A stretch of 64,000 nt of DNA from JAENVU01 sp963765075 (GTDB taxonomy: Bacteria; Actinomycetota; Acidimicrobiia; IMCC26256; JAENVU01), in NCBI GenBank assembly GCA_963765075.1, contig CAVXVA010000003.1, positions 496,001 through 560,000 on the forward strand. The letters are read 5' to 3'. The position numbers and the translations under genes are program-made. Shown in pieces: positions 43,373 to 52,287 of this stretch; the first letter of the stretch is position 1; the number at the start of each line of letters is the position of its first letter. Below the pieces are notes generated by a model, which was not told the origin of the DNA, searched no databases, and was given only the letters and a program-made list of their open reading frames with translations.

Positions 43373-43421
43373 ACCGTCGAGGGCCGACCGCCCTGCCCTG
43401 CCGTCGGTCGGCCTCGACGGT
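43373..43421 (+). terminator. Strong hairpin terminator
   Basis: A 17-pair stem with one bulged G (ACCGTCGAGG-type left arm 43373-43390, right arm 43405-43421) and a 14-base loop, 44 bases after the stop of the hypothetical gene. No T-tract follows, as is common in GC-rich Actinobacteria. Confidence 0.7.
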
Positions 43422-43597
43422 GACTCCCGGCTCGGCGCTGGGGGACGCCGGAACCGGAAGTCGGTGTCGAGCCGAAACGCTGCCCAACTCGACCCCGGTC
43501 ATCCTGTCGAGCCACCCGGGCCACGGGTAGACACAGCGACGTCTTCCGCCGTGACACCGATGTATCAGTTGCAAGCCCGGACCCGCTCGACCTCTCG

Positions 43598-43603
43598 TAC
43601 CAT
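43598..43603 (+). promoter_or_regulatory. -10 box for leaderless response regulator gene
   Basis: TACCAT, six bases, then ATG 43610. Confidence 0.5.
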
Positions 43604-43609
43604 CGGGGG

Positions 43610-44248
43610 ATGCAACCGACCACCGTTCTCGTCGTCGACGACCATCGGATGGTCGCCGACGGTTTGACCACGGTGCTCGGGGGCCACGCGCAGGTCGAGG
43701 TTGTCGGGCAAGCCGCGACCGCGGCATCGGCGCTCACCCTGGCCCACAATCAGCGGCCCGATGTCGCGGTGATCGATCTTCGCATGCCCGACATCGGCGG
43801 CGTCGATCTGGCCCGTCAACTCCTCGCGCGGCCGTCGCCGCCACGGATCGTCTTGATCTCCGCCGACTTCACCCACGAGGCACTTCGCGAAGCACTCAAA
43901 GCCGGCGTCGTCGCATTCGCCTCGAAGCTGGCGTCGGCTGAAGAACTCGTCAACGCCGTGCTCGCGGCCGCCGCCGGTACGGCGTACATGAGCTCCGATG
44001 TCGTTCCGATCCTCGGCGGGCCCCGCACGGGCGATGGCCGAGCCGTGTCGCTCACCGACCGCGAGCGCGAGGTGATTCAGGCCCTCGCCGACGGGAAGTC
44101 CGTGGCCGACACCGCGACCGCGATGAATCTGAGCCCGCACACCGTCCGCAACCACATCCGGCGGGCCATGGCCAGCCTCGGCGTTCACCGACGACTCGAC
44201 GCCGTGGTGGTGGCCGCCCAGGCCGGTCTGGTTCGGCTCCCCCGATGA
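43610..44248 (+). CDS. NarL/LuxR-family response regulator
   Basis: A 212-residue regulator: receiver domain with acidic pair LVVDDHR, phospho-acceptor Asp in VAVIDLRMPDIGG and a conserved lysine in FASKLAS; C-terminal LuxR-type HTH with LTDREREVIQALADGKSV and LSPHTVRNHIRRAM. It overlaps its kinase by four bases. The 280-base upstream gap contains a DHPS-gene remnant, a strong hairpin and a leaderless-type promoter. Confidence 0.94.
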   Translation: MQPTTVLVVDDHRMVADGLTTVLGGHAQVEVVGQAATAASALTLAHNQRPDVAVIDLRMPDIGGVDLARQLLARPSPPRIVLISADFTHEALREALKAGVVAFASKLASAEELVNAVLAAAAGTAYMSSDVVPILGGPRTGDGRAVSLTDREREVIQALADGKSVADTATAMNLSPHTVRNHIRRAMASLGVHRRLDAVVVAAQAGLVRLPR

Positions 44249-45744
44249 ACCAGCCTCCACTCGACGTCGACGCGCTCCGGCGGGCCTTCGCGGAGTTGGC
44301 GGGCGCGGCCGAGGTCCCACAACTGATCGTCGAAGTCTCGCGTCACGACACTCGGGTCCTCGCGGCGAACCCGGCGGCGGAGACGCTCTTGGCTCGCGAC
44401 GATCTCGTGGGGACGAACTTGGTCGAACTGACGGTCGAGACCGAACTCCCTGCGGATCAGGAGGCATGGGCCGCGGTGTTGGCCGGAGATCTCGACGTGA
44501 TCGGGCGCCGTCGGCGGTACCGACGCGGCGACGGTGGTGCGGTCACCGTCGATGCGCTGGCCTTCACCATCCGGAAGCACGAGACCGGGGTGACGATCCT
44601 GGTCGTCCTCGCCGAGCTCGCCCGGACCGACTGGATGTTGCGGCGTATGCGCCACGACATCGAGGTGACCAATGCCCTGAGCGAACTCAGATCTGGGCTC
44701 CTCGCCGGCGAAGACGGCAAGGTGCTCCTGCGGCGCATCTGCACTTCGGTCGCGGACTTGTTGGGCGCAACCAACGTCGGCGTCCTTCGCCTCGACGGAC
44801 CCGACCACGTTCGCCTCGCCGCGATTCTCGGCCCGAGGTTGAACCCGAGCCGAGTGCGCTGGCCCATCATCGACGACGAGTTCGGACGGGCATTGCGGGA
44901 GTCGCGGGTCACCTGCTTCAGCATCCCGGCATCGACCCGGGCGGCCTTTCGCGTGGGGTCGGATGAACCCATGCAGGTGGCCATGGCGCCGCTGACCACC
45001 GGGACCACTCACCTGGGCTCGTTGACGGTTCGTCGGGACTCGCGCCCGTTCACCCAGGAGGAACTCTCGCTGCTCGGCATCTACGCGGACGGGGCGAGCC
45101 AGGCACTGTCCCTCTCGGACACCCGCAAGGGCTTGATCAGCGCACACGTCCGCGAGCAGATCGCTCGCGACCTTCACGACGAGGTGATCCAAGATCTCGT
45201 CGCCGTCCGTCTCGGGTTGGCCGCGCTCGCACTGGAGGCAACGGACACGGGTCTCGATCGCAAGGTCGGCGATCTCCTCGACGAGCTCGACCAAGTCACC
45301 AAGCAACTCCGCGATGTCGTGCGCGGTATCGCGGAGGCAGCGACGGCAGAAGGCTTTCGGGCCGCGATCGAGTCGCTGACCATCCGGCGGGCGGAGCGCG
45401 CAGGGATGGGGTGGTCGGTTGCCGTCGACGAAGCCGTCGTGAGCGCCCTGACGGCCGACGAGCGGCGCGAGTTCATGAGCGTCGTGAACGAGGCAGTGTC
45501 CAACGCGGCGCGCCACTCGGATGGGACCCAGATCGACGTGTCCCTCGGTTCGATCGAAGGCCGCGCCGAACTCACCGTGTGCGACGACGGCGTGGGCCCC
45601 GGACCGGCGAGCCGCAGTGGCGGGCGCGGACTCGTCAACGTTCGCGCGCGGGCCGACGATCTCGGCGGGGGCTGCGCCGTCGAGGAACTGGAACCGGGCG
45701 GTACGAGACTCGTGTGGTGGATTCCTCTCGATCCGGCAGGGTGA
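44245..45744 (+). CDS. NarL-type sensor histidine kinase with PAS and GAF
   Basis: A 499-residue soluble kinase with no membrane segment. A PAS-like domain (about 20-135) and a GAF-like domain (about 150-290) precede the HisKA_3 dimerisation segment ARDLHDEVIQDLVAV and an HATPase domain with SNAARHSDGT, DDGVGPGP and GGRGLVNVRARA. It should sense a cytoplasmic or diffusible signal such as redox state or a small ligand. Partner of the regulator at 43610. It ends one base before the convergent DHPS-like gene. Confidence 0.93.
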   Translation: MNQPPLDVDALRRAFAELAGAAEVPQLIVEVSRHDTRVLAANPAAETLLARDDLVGTNLVELTVETELPADQEAWAAVLAGDLDVIGRRRRYRRGDGGAVTVDALAFTIRKHETGVTILVVLAELARTDWMLRRMRHDIEVTNALSELRSGLLAGEDGKVLLRRICTSVADLLGATNVGVLRLDGPDHVRLAAILGPRLNPSRVRWPIIDDEFGRALRESRVTCFSIPASTRAAFRVGSDEPMQVAMAPLTTGTTHLGSLTVRRDSRPFTQEELSLLGIYADGASQALSLSDTRKGLISAHVREQIARDLHDEVIQDLVAVRLGLAALALEATDTGLDRKVGDLLDELDQVTKQLRDVVRGIAEAATAEGFRAAIESLTIRRAERAGMGWSVAVDEAVVSALTADERREFMSVVNEAVSNAARHSDGTQIDVSLGSIEGRAELTVCDDGVGPGPASRSGGRGLVNVRARADDLGGGCAVEELEPGGTRLVWWIPLDPAG

Positions 45745-45782
45745 TCAACCCAAGCGGCGGCCGAGCAGGGTGACGAGGTCGC
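45745..45782. repeat. 3' end of DHPS-like gene (direct repeat B)
   Basis: Partner of 43332-43370; begins with the gene's stop codon complement TCA followed by ACCCAAG. Confidence 0.7.
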
Positions 45783-46557
45783 ACGCGGCTTCCACGTCGT
45801 GGACGCGCAGGACGTCGGCGCCGTATTCGATCGACAACGTGAGGTACGCAAGCATCCGATGGGTGGCAGCCTTGCGCGGCACCGGGATCAGCACCGGCTC
45901 CCCGGCCGACCGGAGCGCGTCGATGGCCCGGATCGTCGCGAGCTGCAACTGTCCGTACCGCTCGTAGTCGCTGCGGTAATTGATCGACAGGCCCGGGTCG
46001 ACCAGGAGCGGTCCGGTCACCCCGTCGGCGCGGAGTCGGGCTACCCGATCGGCAAGACCGCGTGCGACGATGTCGGGCCGACCGTCTTCGAGCGCGCGGT
46101 AGCCCACCTCCAGCGGGTTGGCACCTTCGATGTGCATGACGACCGCGCCCGCTCCCGTGGCGCGGACCAACTCGGTCATCGCCGGATCGGCCAGCCCACC
46201 CGTGTCGTTCACGATCGCGGCCCCCGCCGTCACCGCGGCGTGGGCGACCTCGGGTTTCCACGTGTCGACCGACACGACGAAGCCATCGTCGACCAGGAGT
46301 TCGAGGGCCGGCACCAGCCGCGCGATCTCCTCCTCCGGCGCGAGCGGCTGATTCTCGAAGTGGCTCGACTGCGCGCCGAGGTCGATGATCGACGCTCCGA
46401 GATCCCGGTAGACCCGCGCCCGATCCAAGGCTTCGGTCGGCGAACCCACCACCGAATGACTCACCCGCGACTCCGGGGAAAGGTTCACGACCGCCATCAC
46501 ATGCGTGATGTCTGGAGCGAACTCGAGCGTGTGGAGACGATCCAGGGCTGGGGTCAC
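45745..46557 (-). CDS. Dihydropteroate-synthase-like TIM-barrel protein
   Basis: About 270 residues with the order of a pterin-binding barrel: VMAVVNLSPESR, IIDLGAQSS, SVDTWKPEVAHAAV, IVNDTGG, VVMHIEG, LLVDPGLS and a final VPRKAATHR. Each is a variant of a FolP motif (for example NLSPES for NVTPDS, GAQSS for GGEST), so it may be a diverged FolP or another pterin-binding enzyme. I prefer GTG 46557: a TAGGAT box ends seven bases upstream, whereas the ATG at 46566 lies inside that box. The last codons are duplicated at 43332. Confidence 0.75.
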   Translation of the reverse strand: MTPALDRLHTLEFAPDITHVMAVVNLSPESRVSHSVVGSPTEALDRARVYRDLGASIIDLGAQSSHFENQPLAPEEEIARLVPALELLVDDGFVVSVDTWKPEVAHAAVTAGAAIVNDTGGLADPAMTELVRATGAGAVVMHIEGANPLEVGYRALEDGRPDIVARGLADRVARLRADGVTGPLLVDPGLSINYRSDYERYGQLQLATIRAIDALRSAGEPVLIPVPRKAATHRMLAYLTLSIEYGADVLRVHDVEAACDLVTLLGRRLG

Positions 46558-46564
46558 GGCGGGC

Positions 46565-46570
46565 ATCCTA
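46565..46570 (-). promoter_or_regulatory. -10 box for DHPS-like gene
   Basis: TAGGAT on the minus strand, seven bases before GTG 46557; nearly back-to-back with TAGAGT (46573-46578) of the divergent small gene. Confidence 0.45.
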
Positions 46571-46572
46571 CG

Positions 46573-46578
46573 TAGAGT
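46573..46578 (+). promoter_or_regulatory. -10 box for small membrane protein gene
   Basis: TAGAGT, seven bases, then GTG 46586. Confidence 0.45.
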
Positions 46579-46585
46579 CCCCCTC

Positions 46586-46865
46586 GTGCAACCGCCCTGC
46601 AGACGCGCCCAACGACCCGGTTCTCGTTCGCCGGGCCCGCATCGCGGCCCAGGTGAGCATCGCCAAACGAATCGGCTACCTGGGGCTGCTCGTCGCCATC
46701 GTGGGCTTCGGCATCGGTATGGCTACGTCGTTTTCCGGACCGGTCATCACCATCGCCGTGGTCGGCCTGATCGTCGGCTGCGTCGTCCTTCCCATCCCGA
46801 TCGTATTGGCCTACGGCGTCAAAGCCGCCGACCGGGAAGATCGCGGCGGCGGAAGTTTCCATTAG
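46586..46865 (+). pseudogene. Small two-helix membrane protein, apparent frameshift near the start
   Basis: The intact frame from GTG 46653 encodes 70 residues with two membrane helices (YLGLLVAIVGFGIGMA and ITIAVVGLIVGCVVLPIPIV). Upstream in the same frame, DPVLVRRARIAAQ continues what looks like a conserved N-terminus, but no start codon exists in that frame. The leaderless GTG 46586 is in another frame; deleting one C near 46595 joins it as VQPPADAPNDPVLVRR. I therefore propose a 92-residue gene with a one-base insertion in a CCC run. Function unknown. Confidence 0.6.
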
Positions 46866-46901
46866 ATTCCTCGCCGCCCGTCCCCTGTTCAAGGAGCTTC
46901 C

Positions 46902-48008
46902 ATGCCCAAGGCCGCAATCGCCACCGCCGTCGGTGCCCCGCTCGAGATCGTCGACGTCGACGTCGCCGACCCGAAAGCCGGTGAGATCCGCATCCAGATG
47001 GGCGCCTCCGGCGTCTGCCACTCGGACCTCTCGGTCGTGAACGGTGTGCTGCCCATCGCACTCCCGGCGATCCTCGGGCACGAAGGCGCCGGCACGATCA
47101 CCCAACTCGGTGAAGGTGTCGACCACCTGAGCATCGGTGACCACGTCGTCGTCTCCTGGGTCCCGCAGTGCGGCGCGTGCTACTACTGCGAGCACGACCA
47201 GGGTGAGTTGTGCGAAGCCGGCAGCATGGCCTCGATGAGCGGCGGCTTGCTCGACATGACCTCACGCGCCTCGCGTGACGGTGTGCCGGTTTCGGTCATG
47301 GCCGCGTCGGGCACGTTCGCGGAAGAGGCCGTCATCCCCGCGATTGGCGCAGTGAAGATCGACCCGTCGATCCCGCTCACTGCCGGAGCCCTGATCGGCT
47401 GTGGCGTACTCACCGGGTTCGGTGCCGCGGTCAACACCGCCAGCATCCGCAAGGGTGACACCGTTGCGGTCATCGGCTGTGGCGGCGTGGGGCTCAACGT
47501 GATCCAGGGCGCCAAGCACGCCGGGGCCGAGCGAATCATCGCGGTCGACATGGTCGACGGCAAGCTCCAGACCGCGAAGAAGTTCGGCGCGACCGACCTC
47601 GTGAACCCGTCGACCGACGGCGACGCGGTCGCCAAGGTCATGGAGTTGTCGGGTGGCCGTGGGGCCGACGTCGCGTTCGAGGTCATCGGCCTCGGCGCGA
47701 CCATCGAGCAGGCGCTGCAGATGACACGACGCGGTGGCCAGGCCGTCATCGTCGGTGTCCCGAGTTTCGACACCATGCTCACGATCAACCCGGCGATGGA
47801 CCTGCTCGTGAACGAGAAGCAGATCCGGGGTTGCTGGTACGGAGGATCCAACGTCCACCGCGACGTCCCCACGCTGGCCGGTCTCTACCAGGCCGGTTCG
47901 CTGATGCTCGACGAGCTGATGTCGGCCCAGATCAGCCTCGACCAGGTCAACGATGCGCTCCAGAACATGGGCTCGGGCGAGATCGCCCGTTCGGTCATCG
48001 TCTACTGA
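46902..48008 (+). CDS. Zinc-dependent alcohol dehydrogenase (MDR)
   Basis: A 368-residue medium-chain dehydrogenase. Catalytic zinc ligands are in GVCHSD and GHEGAG; the structural zinc loop CGACYYCEHDQGELC has four cysteines; the NAD site is VIGCGGVGLNVIQGA. The sequence is closest in style to class III and NDMA-type alcohol dehydrogenases; no mycofactocin genes are in the window, so the cofactor setting is open. A good AAGGAG site is six bases before the ATG. A hairpin repeat follows the stop. Confidence 0.92.
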   Translation: MPKAAIATAVGAPLEIVDVDVADPKAGEIRIQMGASGVCHSDLSVVNGVLPIALPAILGHEGAGTITQLGEGVDHLSIGDHVVVSWVPQCGACYYCEHDQGELCEAGSMASMSGGLLDMTSRASRDGVPVSVMAASGTFAEEAVIPAIGAVKIDPSIPLTAGALIGCGVLTGFGAAVNTASIRKGDTVAVIGCGGVGLNVIQGAKHAGAERIIAVDMVDGKLQTAKKFGATDLVNPSTDGDAVAKVMELSGGRGADVAFEVIGLGATIEQALQMTRRGGQAVIVGVPSFDTMLTINPAMDLLVNEKQIRGCWYGGSNVHRDVPTLAGLYQAGSLMLDELMSAQISLDQVNDALQNMGSGEIARSVIVY

Positions 48009-48015
48009 CCCGACT

Positions 48016-48070
48016 CCCAGCGTTTGGCAGCTGGTGACGCTCCACGCGTCATGAGCCGCCAAACGTTGGG
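48016..48070. repeat. Intergenic hairpin repeat, copy 3
   Basis: Same design as the pair at 25758-25875: a 13-pair outer stem CCCAGCGTTTGGC/GCCAAACGTTGGG with one G-T pair, an internal loop, and an inner stem TGACGC/GCGTCA closing a five-base loop. The inner stem differs from the other copies but still pairs. It starts eight bases after the alcohol dehydrogenase stop and may act as its terminator. Confidence 0.8.
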
Positions 48071-48127
48071 AATCGAAGTGGGATTCGTCCGGTCGGTACG
48101 CTGATCGCTCCACTCCAGGAGGTCACG

Positions 48128-49134
48128 ATGCAGTACCGCCGATTCGGTCAGAGCAACGTCGAAGTCTCGGAAGTCGGGTTCGGCACCTGGACCCTCGCCA
48201 GCGACTGGTGGGGCGAGGTCGAGAACAAACAAGAGATGCTCCACGCGGCCCTCGATGCCGGCATCAACTTCATCGACACCGCACCCGTCTACGGCGAGAA
48301 CGGCATCGGCGAGACCTTGCTCGCCGACATCCTTGCGACCAACCGGTCCGACATCGTCATCACCACCAAGTGTGGCTACGACATCGCCGCCGAGCGCCGC
48401 AACGGCCGCCAGCGCGAACGTCCGCACGACTGGCGCCCCGCGTCGATCCGCGCGCAGATCGACGCATCACTGCAACGAATGGGCACCGACTACATCGACC
48501 TCTACCAACTCCACAACGTACGCATCGAGCCGGTGCTCGACGACGAGTTGTGGGAGACGCTCGACGCGCTCGTCGCCGAAGGCAAGGTGCTCGCACTCGG
48601 CGTTGCCCTCGGCCCCGCGATCGGTTGGATCGAAGAGGGCGTCGAGTCGATCCGCCGACGCAACATCTGTTCGCTCCAGACCGTGTTCAACATTCTCGAA
48701 CAGGGCCCCGGTCTCACGTTCGCTGCGGAACCCAACGTCGCCGACGGACGCGTGAGTCTCATCTCGCGCGTCCCCACGCGTCGGACACGCTCTCGGGAAA
48801 GGTCACCCGCGACACCGTGTTCCCGGCCGGCGACCACCGGGCGCACCGCAACAAGCAGAACATGCTCGACAACTTCGAGAAGGCCGACACTCTCTCGTTC
48901 CTCTGGGAAGGCACCGGTCGCACCCGGGGCCAGGCCGCGATCGCCGGGATTCTCGCCAACCCGGCGTTCGCAACGGTGCTCCCCACCTGTGTCAACGTCG
49001 ACGAAGTTCGCGAGTACGCCGCGGCCTCCGATCTCCCGCTCACCAACGACGAAGCCGCGCACCTCGCCGACCGTTACGAGCGCAACTTCGACCACGACGA
49101 CCGCTACGAGATGCCGCTGAAGTCGAGCCGCTGA
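48128..49134 (+). pseudogene. Aldo/keto reductase, frameshifted
   Basis: NADPH-dependent oxidoreductase of the AKR superfamily. The first frame carries the TIM-barrel start RRFGQSNVEVSEVGFG, the catalytic Asp and Tyr in FIDTAPVYGENGIGE, the Lys in VITTKCGYD and the His in LYQLHNVRIEP. At the CCCC run 48772-48775 one C appears to be missing; the other frame then continues HASDTLSGKVTRDTVFP to NFDHDDRYEMPL. Joined length is about 335 residues, normal for the family. A strong AGGAGGT site precedes the ATG. A read error in a homopolymer is the likeliest cause. Confidence 0.87.
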
Positions 49135-49138
49135 CCGC

Positions 49139-49741
49139 ATGCGTCTCCCCGCCGAACAGCGTCGAGTGCAGCTCCTCGAAGTCGCGATCGAGCTCTTCGC
49201 AGAACATGGATTCCACGCCACGTCGATGGAGGACATCGCCGAGGCCGCGGGCGTCACCAAGCCGGTCGTATACCAGCACTTTCCGTCGAAGCGGGCGCTG
49301 TACCGCGAGTTACTCGACGACGTCGACGCGCAGCTCACCAACCGGTTGATCGTCGCCACCGCAAGCGCATCGACCGGCCGCGAGCGCGTCCAGGAAGGGT
49401 TCGCGACCTACTTTCGGTTCGTCGCCGAGCACCGCGCCGCGTTCCGCCTGCTGTTCGGGGCCTCGGTGCGCAACGACCCCGAGTTCACCGTGGTCGCCGA
49501 GGCGACCATCGACCGGGTGGCCGACCTGGTCGCCGACTTGATCGAGATCGACGCCGCGCCCGAACATCGCCGGGCGCTGGCCCATGCCGTGGTGGGCATG
49601 GCCGAGGCCACCAGCCGGCGAACGACGACCGACGACGACGACCCGGACCGGGTCGCCGGGTGGCTGGCCGAAATGGCGTGGTTCGGGCTGCGAGGGGTGC
49701 GGGCCGAGCAACCGGTCGCCGATCGCGGGTCAGGGCTCTGA
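49139..49741 (+). CDS. TetR-family transcriptional regulator
   Basis: A 200-residue repressor. The N-terminal HTH (about 7-55) reads LLEVAIELFAEHGFHATSM then IAEAAGVTKPVVYQHFPSKRALY, a textbook TetR motif. The C-terminal ligand domain is generic. It starts four bases after the aldo/keto reductase and is probably in the same operon. Its 3' end overlaps the convergent phosphotransferase gene by 12 bases. The ligand is unknown. Confidence 0.93.
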   Translation: MRLPAEQRRVQLLEVAIELFAEHGFHATSMEDIAEAAGVTKPVVYQHFPSKRALYRELLDDVDAQLTNRLIVATASASTGRERVQEGFATYFRFVAEHRAAFRLLFGASVRNDPEFTVVAEATIDRVADLVADLIEIDAAPEHRRALAHAVVGMAEATSRRTTTDDDDPDRVAGWLAEMAWFGLRGVRAEQPVADRGSGL

Positions 49742-50776
49742 CAGCACTCGGGTCAACGCCGCCTCGGTGGGATTCCCGAGGGTGAGCCACGAGTCGTCCA
49801 CGCCCTGCTCGGCGAGGTTACGGGCGATGCGCACCATGATGGCTCCGCTCCGCATCAACGCGAAGACTTCGTACCAGCGCAGATCTTGCACCGGTCTCCC
49901 CAACGCGCGTTCGTAGGTCGCGAGCTTCGACGACCGATCACCGAAGCCGGGCAGATCCCCACCGGCGAGAACGACAGTCATGTCGTGCAACGCGAGGAAC
50001 CACCCCAGGTCCATCTCGGCAGGGCCGGTCCCGGCGAGTTCGAAGTCGAGCAACGCGACCACCTGCCCGTCGTCGGCAAAGACACAATTCGAGAGCTGCA
50101 CATCCCCCCAGAGCACTGCGGCGGCGGGAGGTGAGGACGGGAGATGCGTTGCACACCAATCCCGCGCGCCCTCGAGGTATGAAGGGACGGCGCCGCCATC
50201 GGCCGCCCAGTCGAGGTACTCGGACCAACGGGCCACGGTCTCCGGCAGCGAGGCCGCGAGCGGAGCTGCATCGAGCGAGGCCGGATCGAGCCGGTGCATC
50301 GCACCGAGGTGCGCGAGGAAGCTCTCCATGAGGCGGCGCTGGAGCGCGACCGACGCATCGGCCAACCACCCCACCCGCAGGTAGGGCGGGTTGGTCGTCA
50401 CGACCCGTCCGACACACCGCGGCATCACCATGAACGGCGCCCCCAGCCACGTGGGGTCGCGCTCGTATTCGGTGGGCGCGGCCGTCGGAATCCCGGCGGA
50501 GGCCATCGCGTTCTGGATCCGTACCTGGTCCTCGAGGTCATAGACCGGGAACAAGCCGGCCCCGGCCGGCGGGAGCCGCACGACGTACTCGCGGACCCGT
50601 CCGGTCCCTGACCGTGCCGCCGCGAACACTGTCTCGCTGGAGAGTCCGGTCGCCGGGCGCGTCAACGGGCCAACCCGGGCGTCGGCGAATCCGTCCACGT
50701 GCGCGCGCAGCCACTGCTCGATACCCGCGCGCAGCTCCTCGGCGTCTCGGGTCTGCGAGGCGACGGCCACGCTCAT
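49730..50776 (-). CDS. APH-family phosphotransferase, ACAD10-like
   Basis: A 348-residue kinase-fold protein. The Brenner motif is VLWGDVQLSNCVF, with Trp in place of the usual His, a variant common in the ACAD10-like branch; the metal Asp is in ALLDFELAGTGPAEMDLGW. The N-lobe has GLSSETVFA and YVVRLPP. Relatives are often found with acyl-CoA metabolism. I chose ATG 50776 (MSVAVASQ); an ATG 36 bases upstream is also possible. Divergent from the SDR gene. Confidence 0.82.
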   Translation of the reverse strand: MSVAVASQTRDAEELRAGIEQWLRAHVDGFADARVGPLTRPATGLSSETVFAAARSGTGRVREYVVRLPPAGAGLFPVYDLEDQVRIQNAMASAGIPTAAPTEYERDPTWLGAPFMVMPRCVGRVVTTNPPYLRVGWLADASVALQRRLMESFLAHLGAMHRLDPASLDAAPLAASLPETVARWSEYLDWAADGGAVPSYLEGARDWCATHLPSSPPAAAVLWGDVQLSNCVFADDGQVVALLDFELAGTGPAEMDLGWFLALHDMTVVLAGGDLPGFGDRSSKLATYERALGRPVQDLRWYEVFALMRSGAIMVRIARNLAEQGVDDSWLTLGNPTEAALTRVLSEP

Positions 50777-50831
50777 CTCCCTGGTCGGCAGCGGCCTCGT
50801 AGCATGCCCCATTTCCCCCCGAGGAGCATCG

Positions 50832-51603
50832 ATGGAACTGAACGGAACCGCAGCACTGGTCACGGGCGGAGCCTCTGGTCTCGGTGAGGCCACGGCCCGC
50901 CGGCTCGCAGCTGCGGGTGCCCTGGTCACGATCTTCGACCGCGACCAGGCCAAAGCGGAAACGGTCGCGGCCAGCCTCGGCGCGAATGCTCAAGCCGTCG
51001 GTGGTGATGTGACTCAGGAAGCCGACACTCGCGCCGCGGTGAGCACGGCGGCGGGACCGGCACCACTCGGCATCGTCGTCGCCTGCGCGGGCGGCGCGCG
51101 CGGCGGCGGCCGGACCGTCGATCGGAAGGGAGTCCCCCACGATCTCGCCCTCTTCCAGGACACCGTCGACCTCAATCTCGTCGGCACCTTCAACACCGTG
51201 CGGCTCGCGGCGGCGCAGATGGCAACTCAGGAACCCGGACCCGACAACGAGCGGGGATCGATCGTCACCACCGCATCGATCGCCGGGTTCGAAGGTCAGA
51301 TCGGCCAGATCGCCTACGGCGCGGCCAAGGCCGGGATCATCGGCATGACCATCATCCTCGCCCGCGACCTCGCGGCAATCGGTGTGCGGGTGAACTGCAT
51401 CGCCCCCGGCACGATGGGCACCGAGCGCGTGGGACCTCGCCCCCGCCGACCTGCGCACCACCCTCGAAGCCAAGGTCCCGTTCCCCCAACGGTTCGGGGA
51501 ACCTGACGAGTTCGCGCATCTCGCCGAGCATCTCGTCACGAACCGATACATCAACGGTCAGGTGGTTCGTCTCGACGGGGCCATTCGGTTCGATCCGAAG
51601 TAA
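50832..51603 (+). pseudogene. Short-chain dehydrogenase (HSD10-like), frameshifted
   Basis: SDR with the cofactor motif TGGASGLG, NAG-type ACAGGARG, catalytic Ser in TTASIAGFEG and YGAAKAG (Tyr/Lys). The profile, including APGTMGT and the C-terminal LEAKVPFPQRFGEPDEFAHL read from the second frame, is that of type II 3-hydroxyacyl-CoA dehydrogenase (HSD17B10-like). One extra base at about 51423-51428 shifts the frame; the joined gene of 257 residues ends IRFDPK at 51603. A GAGGAG site precedes the ATG. Probably a read error or a recent lesion. Confidence 0.88.
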
Positions 51604-51624
51604 ACGGGCGAACCAAGTCGACAG

Positions 51625-51671
51625 GCTTCCGGTACCAGCCTCGGCTGGGGGACGTCAGCGGTACCGGAAGC
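51625..51671. terminator. Bidirectional hairpin between convergent SDR and cNMP-domain genes
   Basis: Perfect 12-base inverted repeat GCTTCCGGTACC/GGTACCGGAAGC separated by 23 bases that hold a smaller AGCC/GGCT stem. The right arm overlaps the 3' end of the minus-strand gene by 17 bases. Confidence 0.7.
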
Positions 51672-52239
51672 TCCGTCGATTCCGAGCCGGGAATGCGGTG
51701 CTCGATGACCAGCACACTCCCGAACTCGCTCCTGGTCCGACCCTCGGCGTGACGGACCCCTGCCGTGCGCACACGAGCTCATCGAGCACCGTGCGCGTCC
51801 GTCCGCCGAGTTGTCGGATCAAGGCCATCGCCAGCGGCGGAATCGCGGCAACGAGGGCTGCAAAATCGTTCGCGGGGAACACCCGCAGCACCAACGGGGT
51901 CTGGGCCACGACGGTGAACGACGACGCCAAGCCATCCAACCCCTCGGGCCCTCCGATCGCCGCGCCCGGACCGAGCACGACGGCCGGGATTCCGTCCACT
52001 TCGGCGCCGGCATACCCGTCGAGCACGACCAAGACCTCGGTGATCGGACGGCCCGCGATGGCCACGGTCGTCCCGCGAGCCCGGCGCAGCTCGTAGCTCA
52101 CGTTGGCAACTTGGGTCAGCTGGCGATGGGACAAGTCTTCGAAGAGGACCACCGACCGCAGGCGCCGATGAGTGAGTTCGTCGGAAATCGTCTCGACAGA
52201 CCTTGCGCCCCGGGTGGAAGTCACGAGAACATGCAACAT
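51655..52239 (-). CDS. Cyclic-nucleotide-binding-domain protein without HTH
   Basis: A 194-residue protein with one CRP-type nucleotide-binding domain (about 28-150): LFEDLSHRQLTQVANVSYEL, a GYAGAEVDG turn, and a phosphate-cassette region LGPGAAIGGPEGLDG that lacks the usual RSA-type arginine. After the C-helix (MALIRQLGGRTRTVLDELV) there is no DNA-binding domain, and the last 30 residues are low in sense and run into the terminator hairpin. It may be a truncated CRP relative or a binding-only partner. Divergent from the SARP gene with 48 bases between starts. Confidence 0.68.
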   Translation of the reverse strand: MLHVLVTSTRGARSVETISDELTHRRLRSVVLFEDLSHRQLTQVANVSYELRRARGTTVAIAGRPITEVLVVLDGYAGAEVDGIPAVVLGPGAAIGGPEGLDGLASSFTVVAQTPLVLRVFPANDFAALVAAIPPLAMALIRQLGGRTRTVLDELVCARQGSVTPRVGPGASSGVCWSSSTAFPARNRRSFRYR

Positions 52240-52287
52240 GCCTGCAATTAACTGCGCGCTAACTCAGCCGATCAGCCGGGACCGGGC

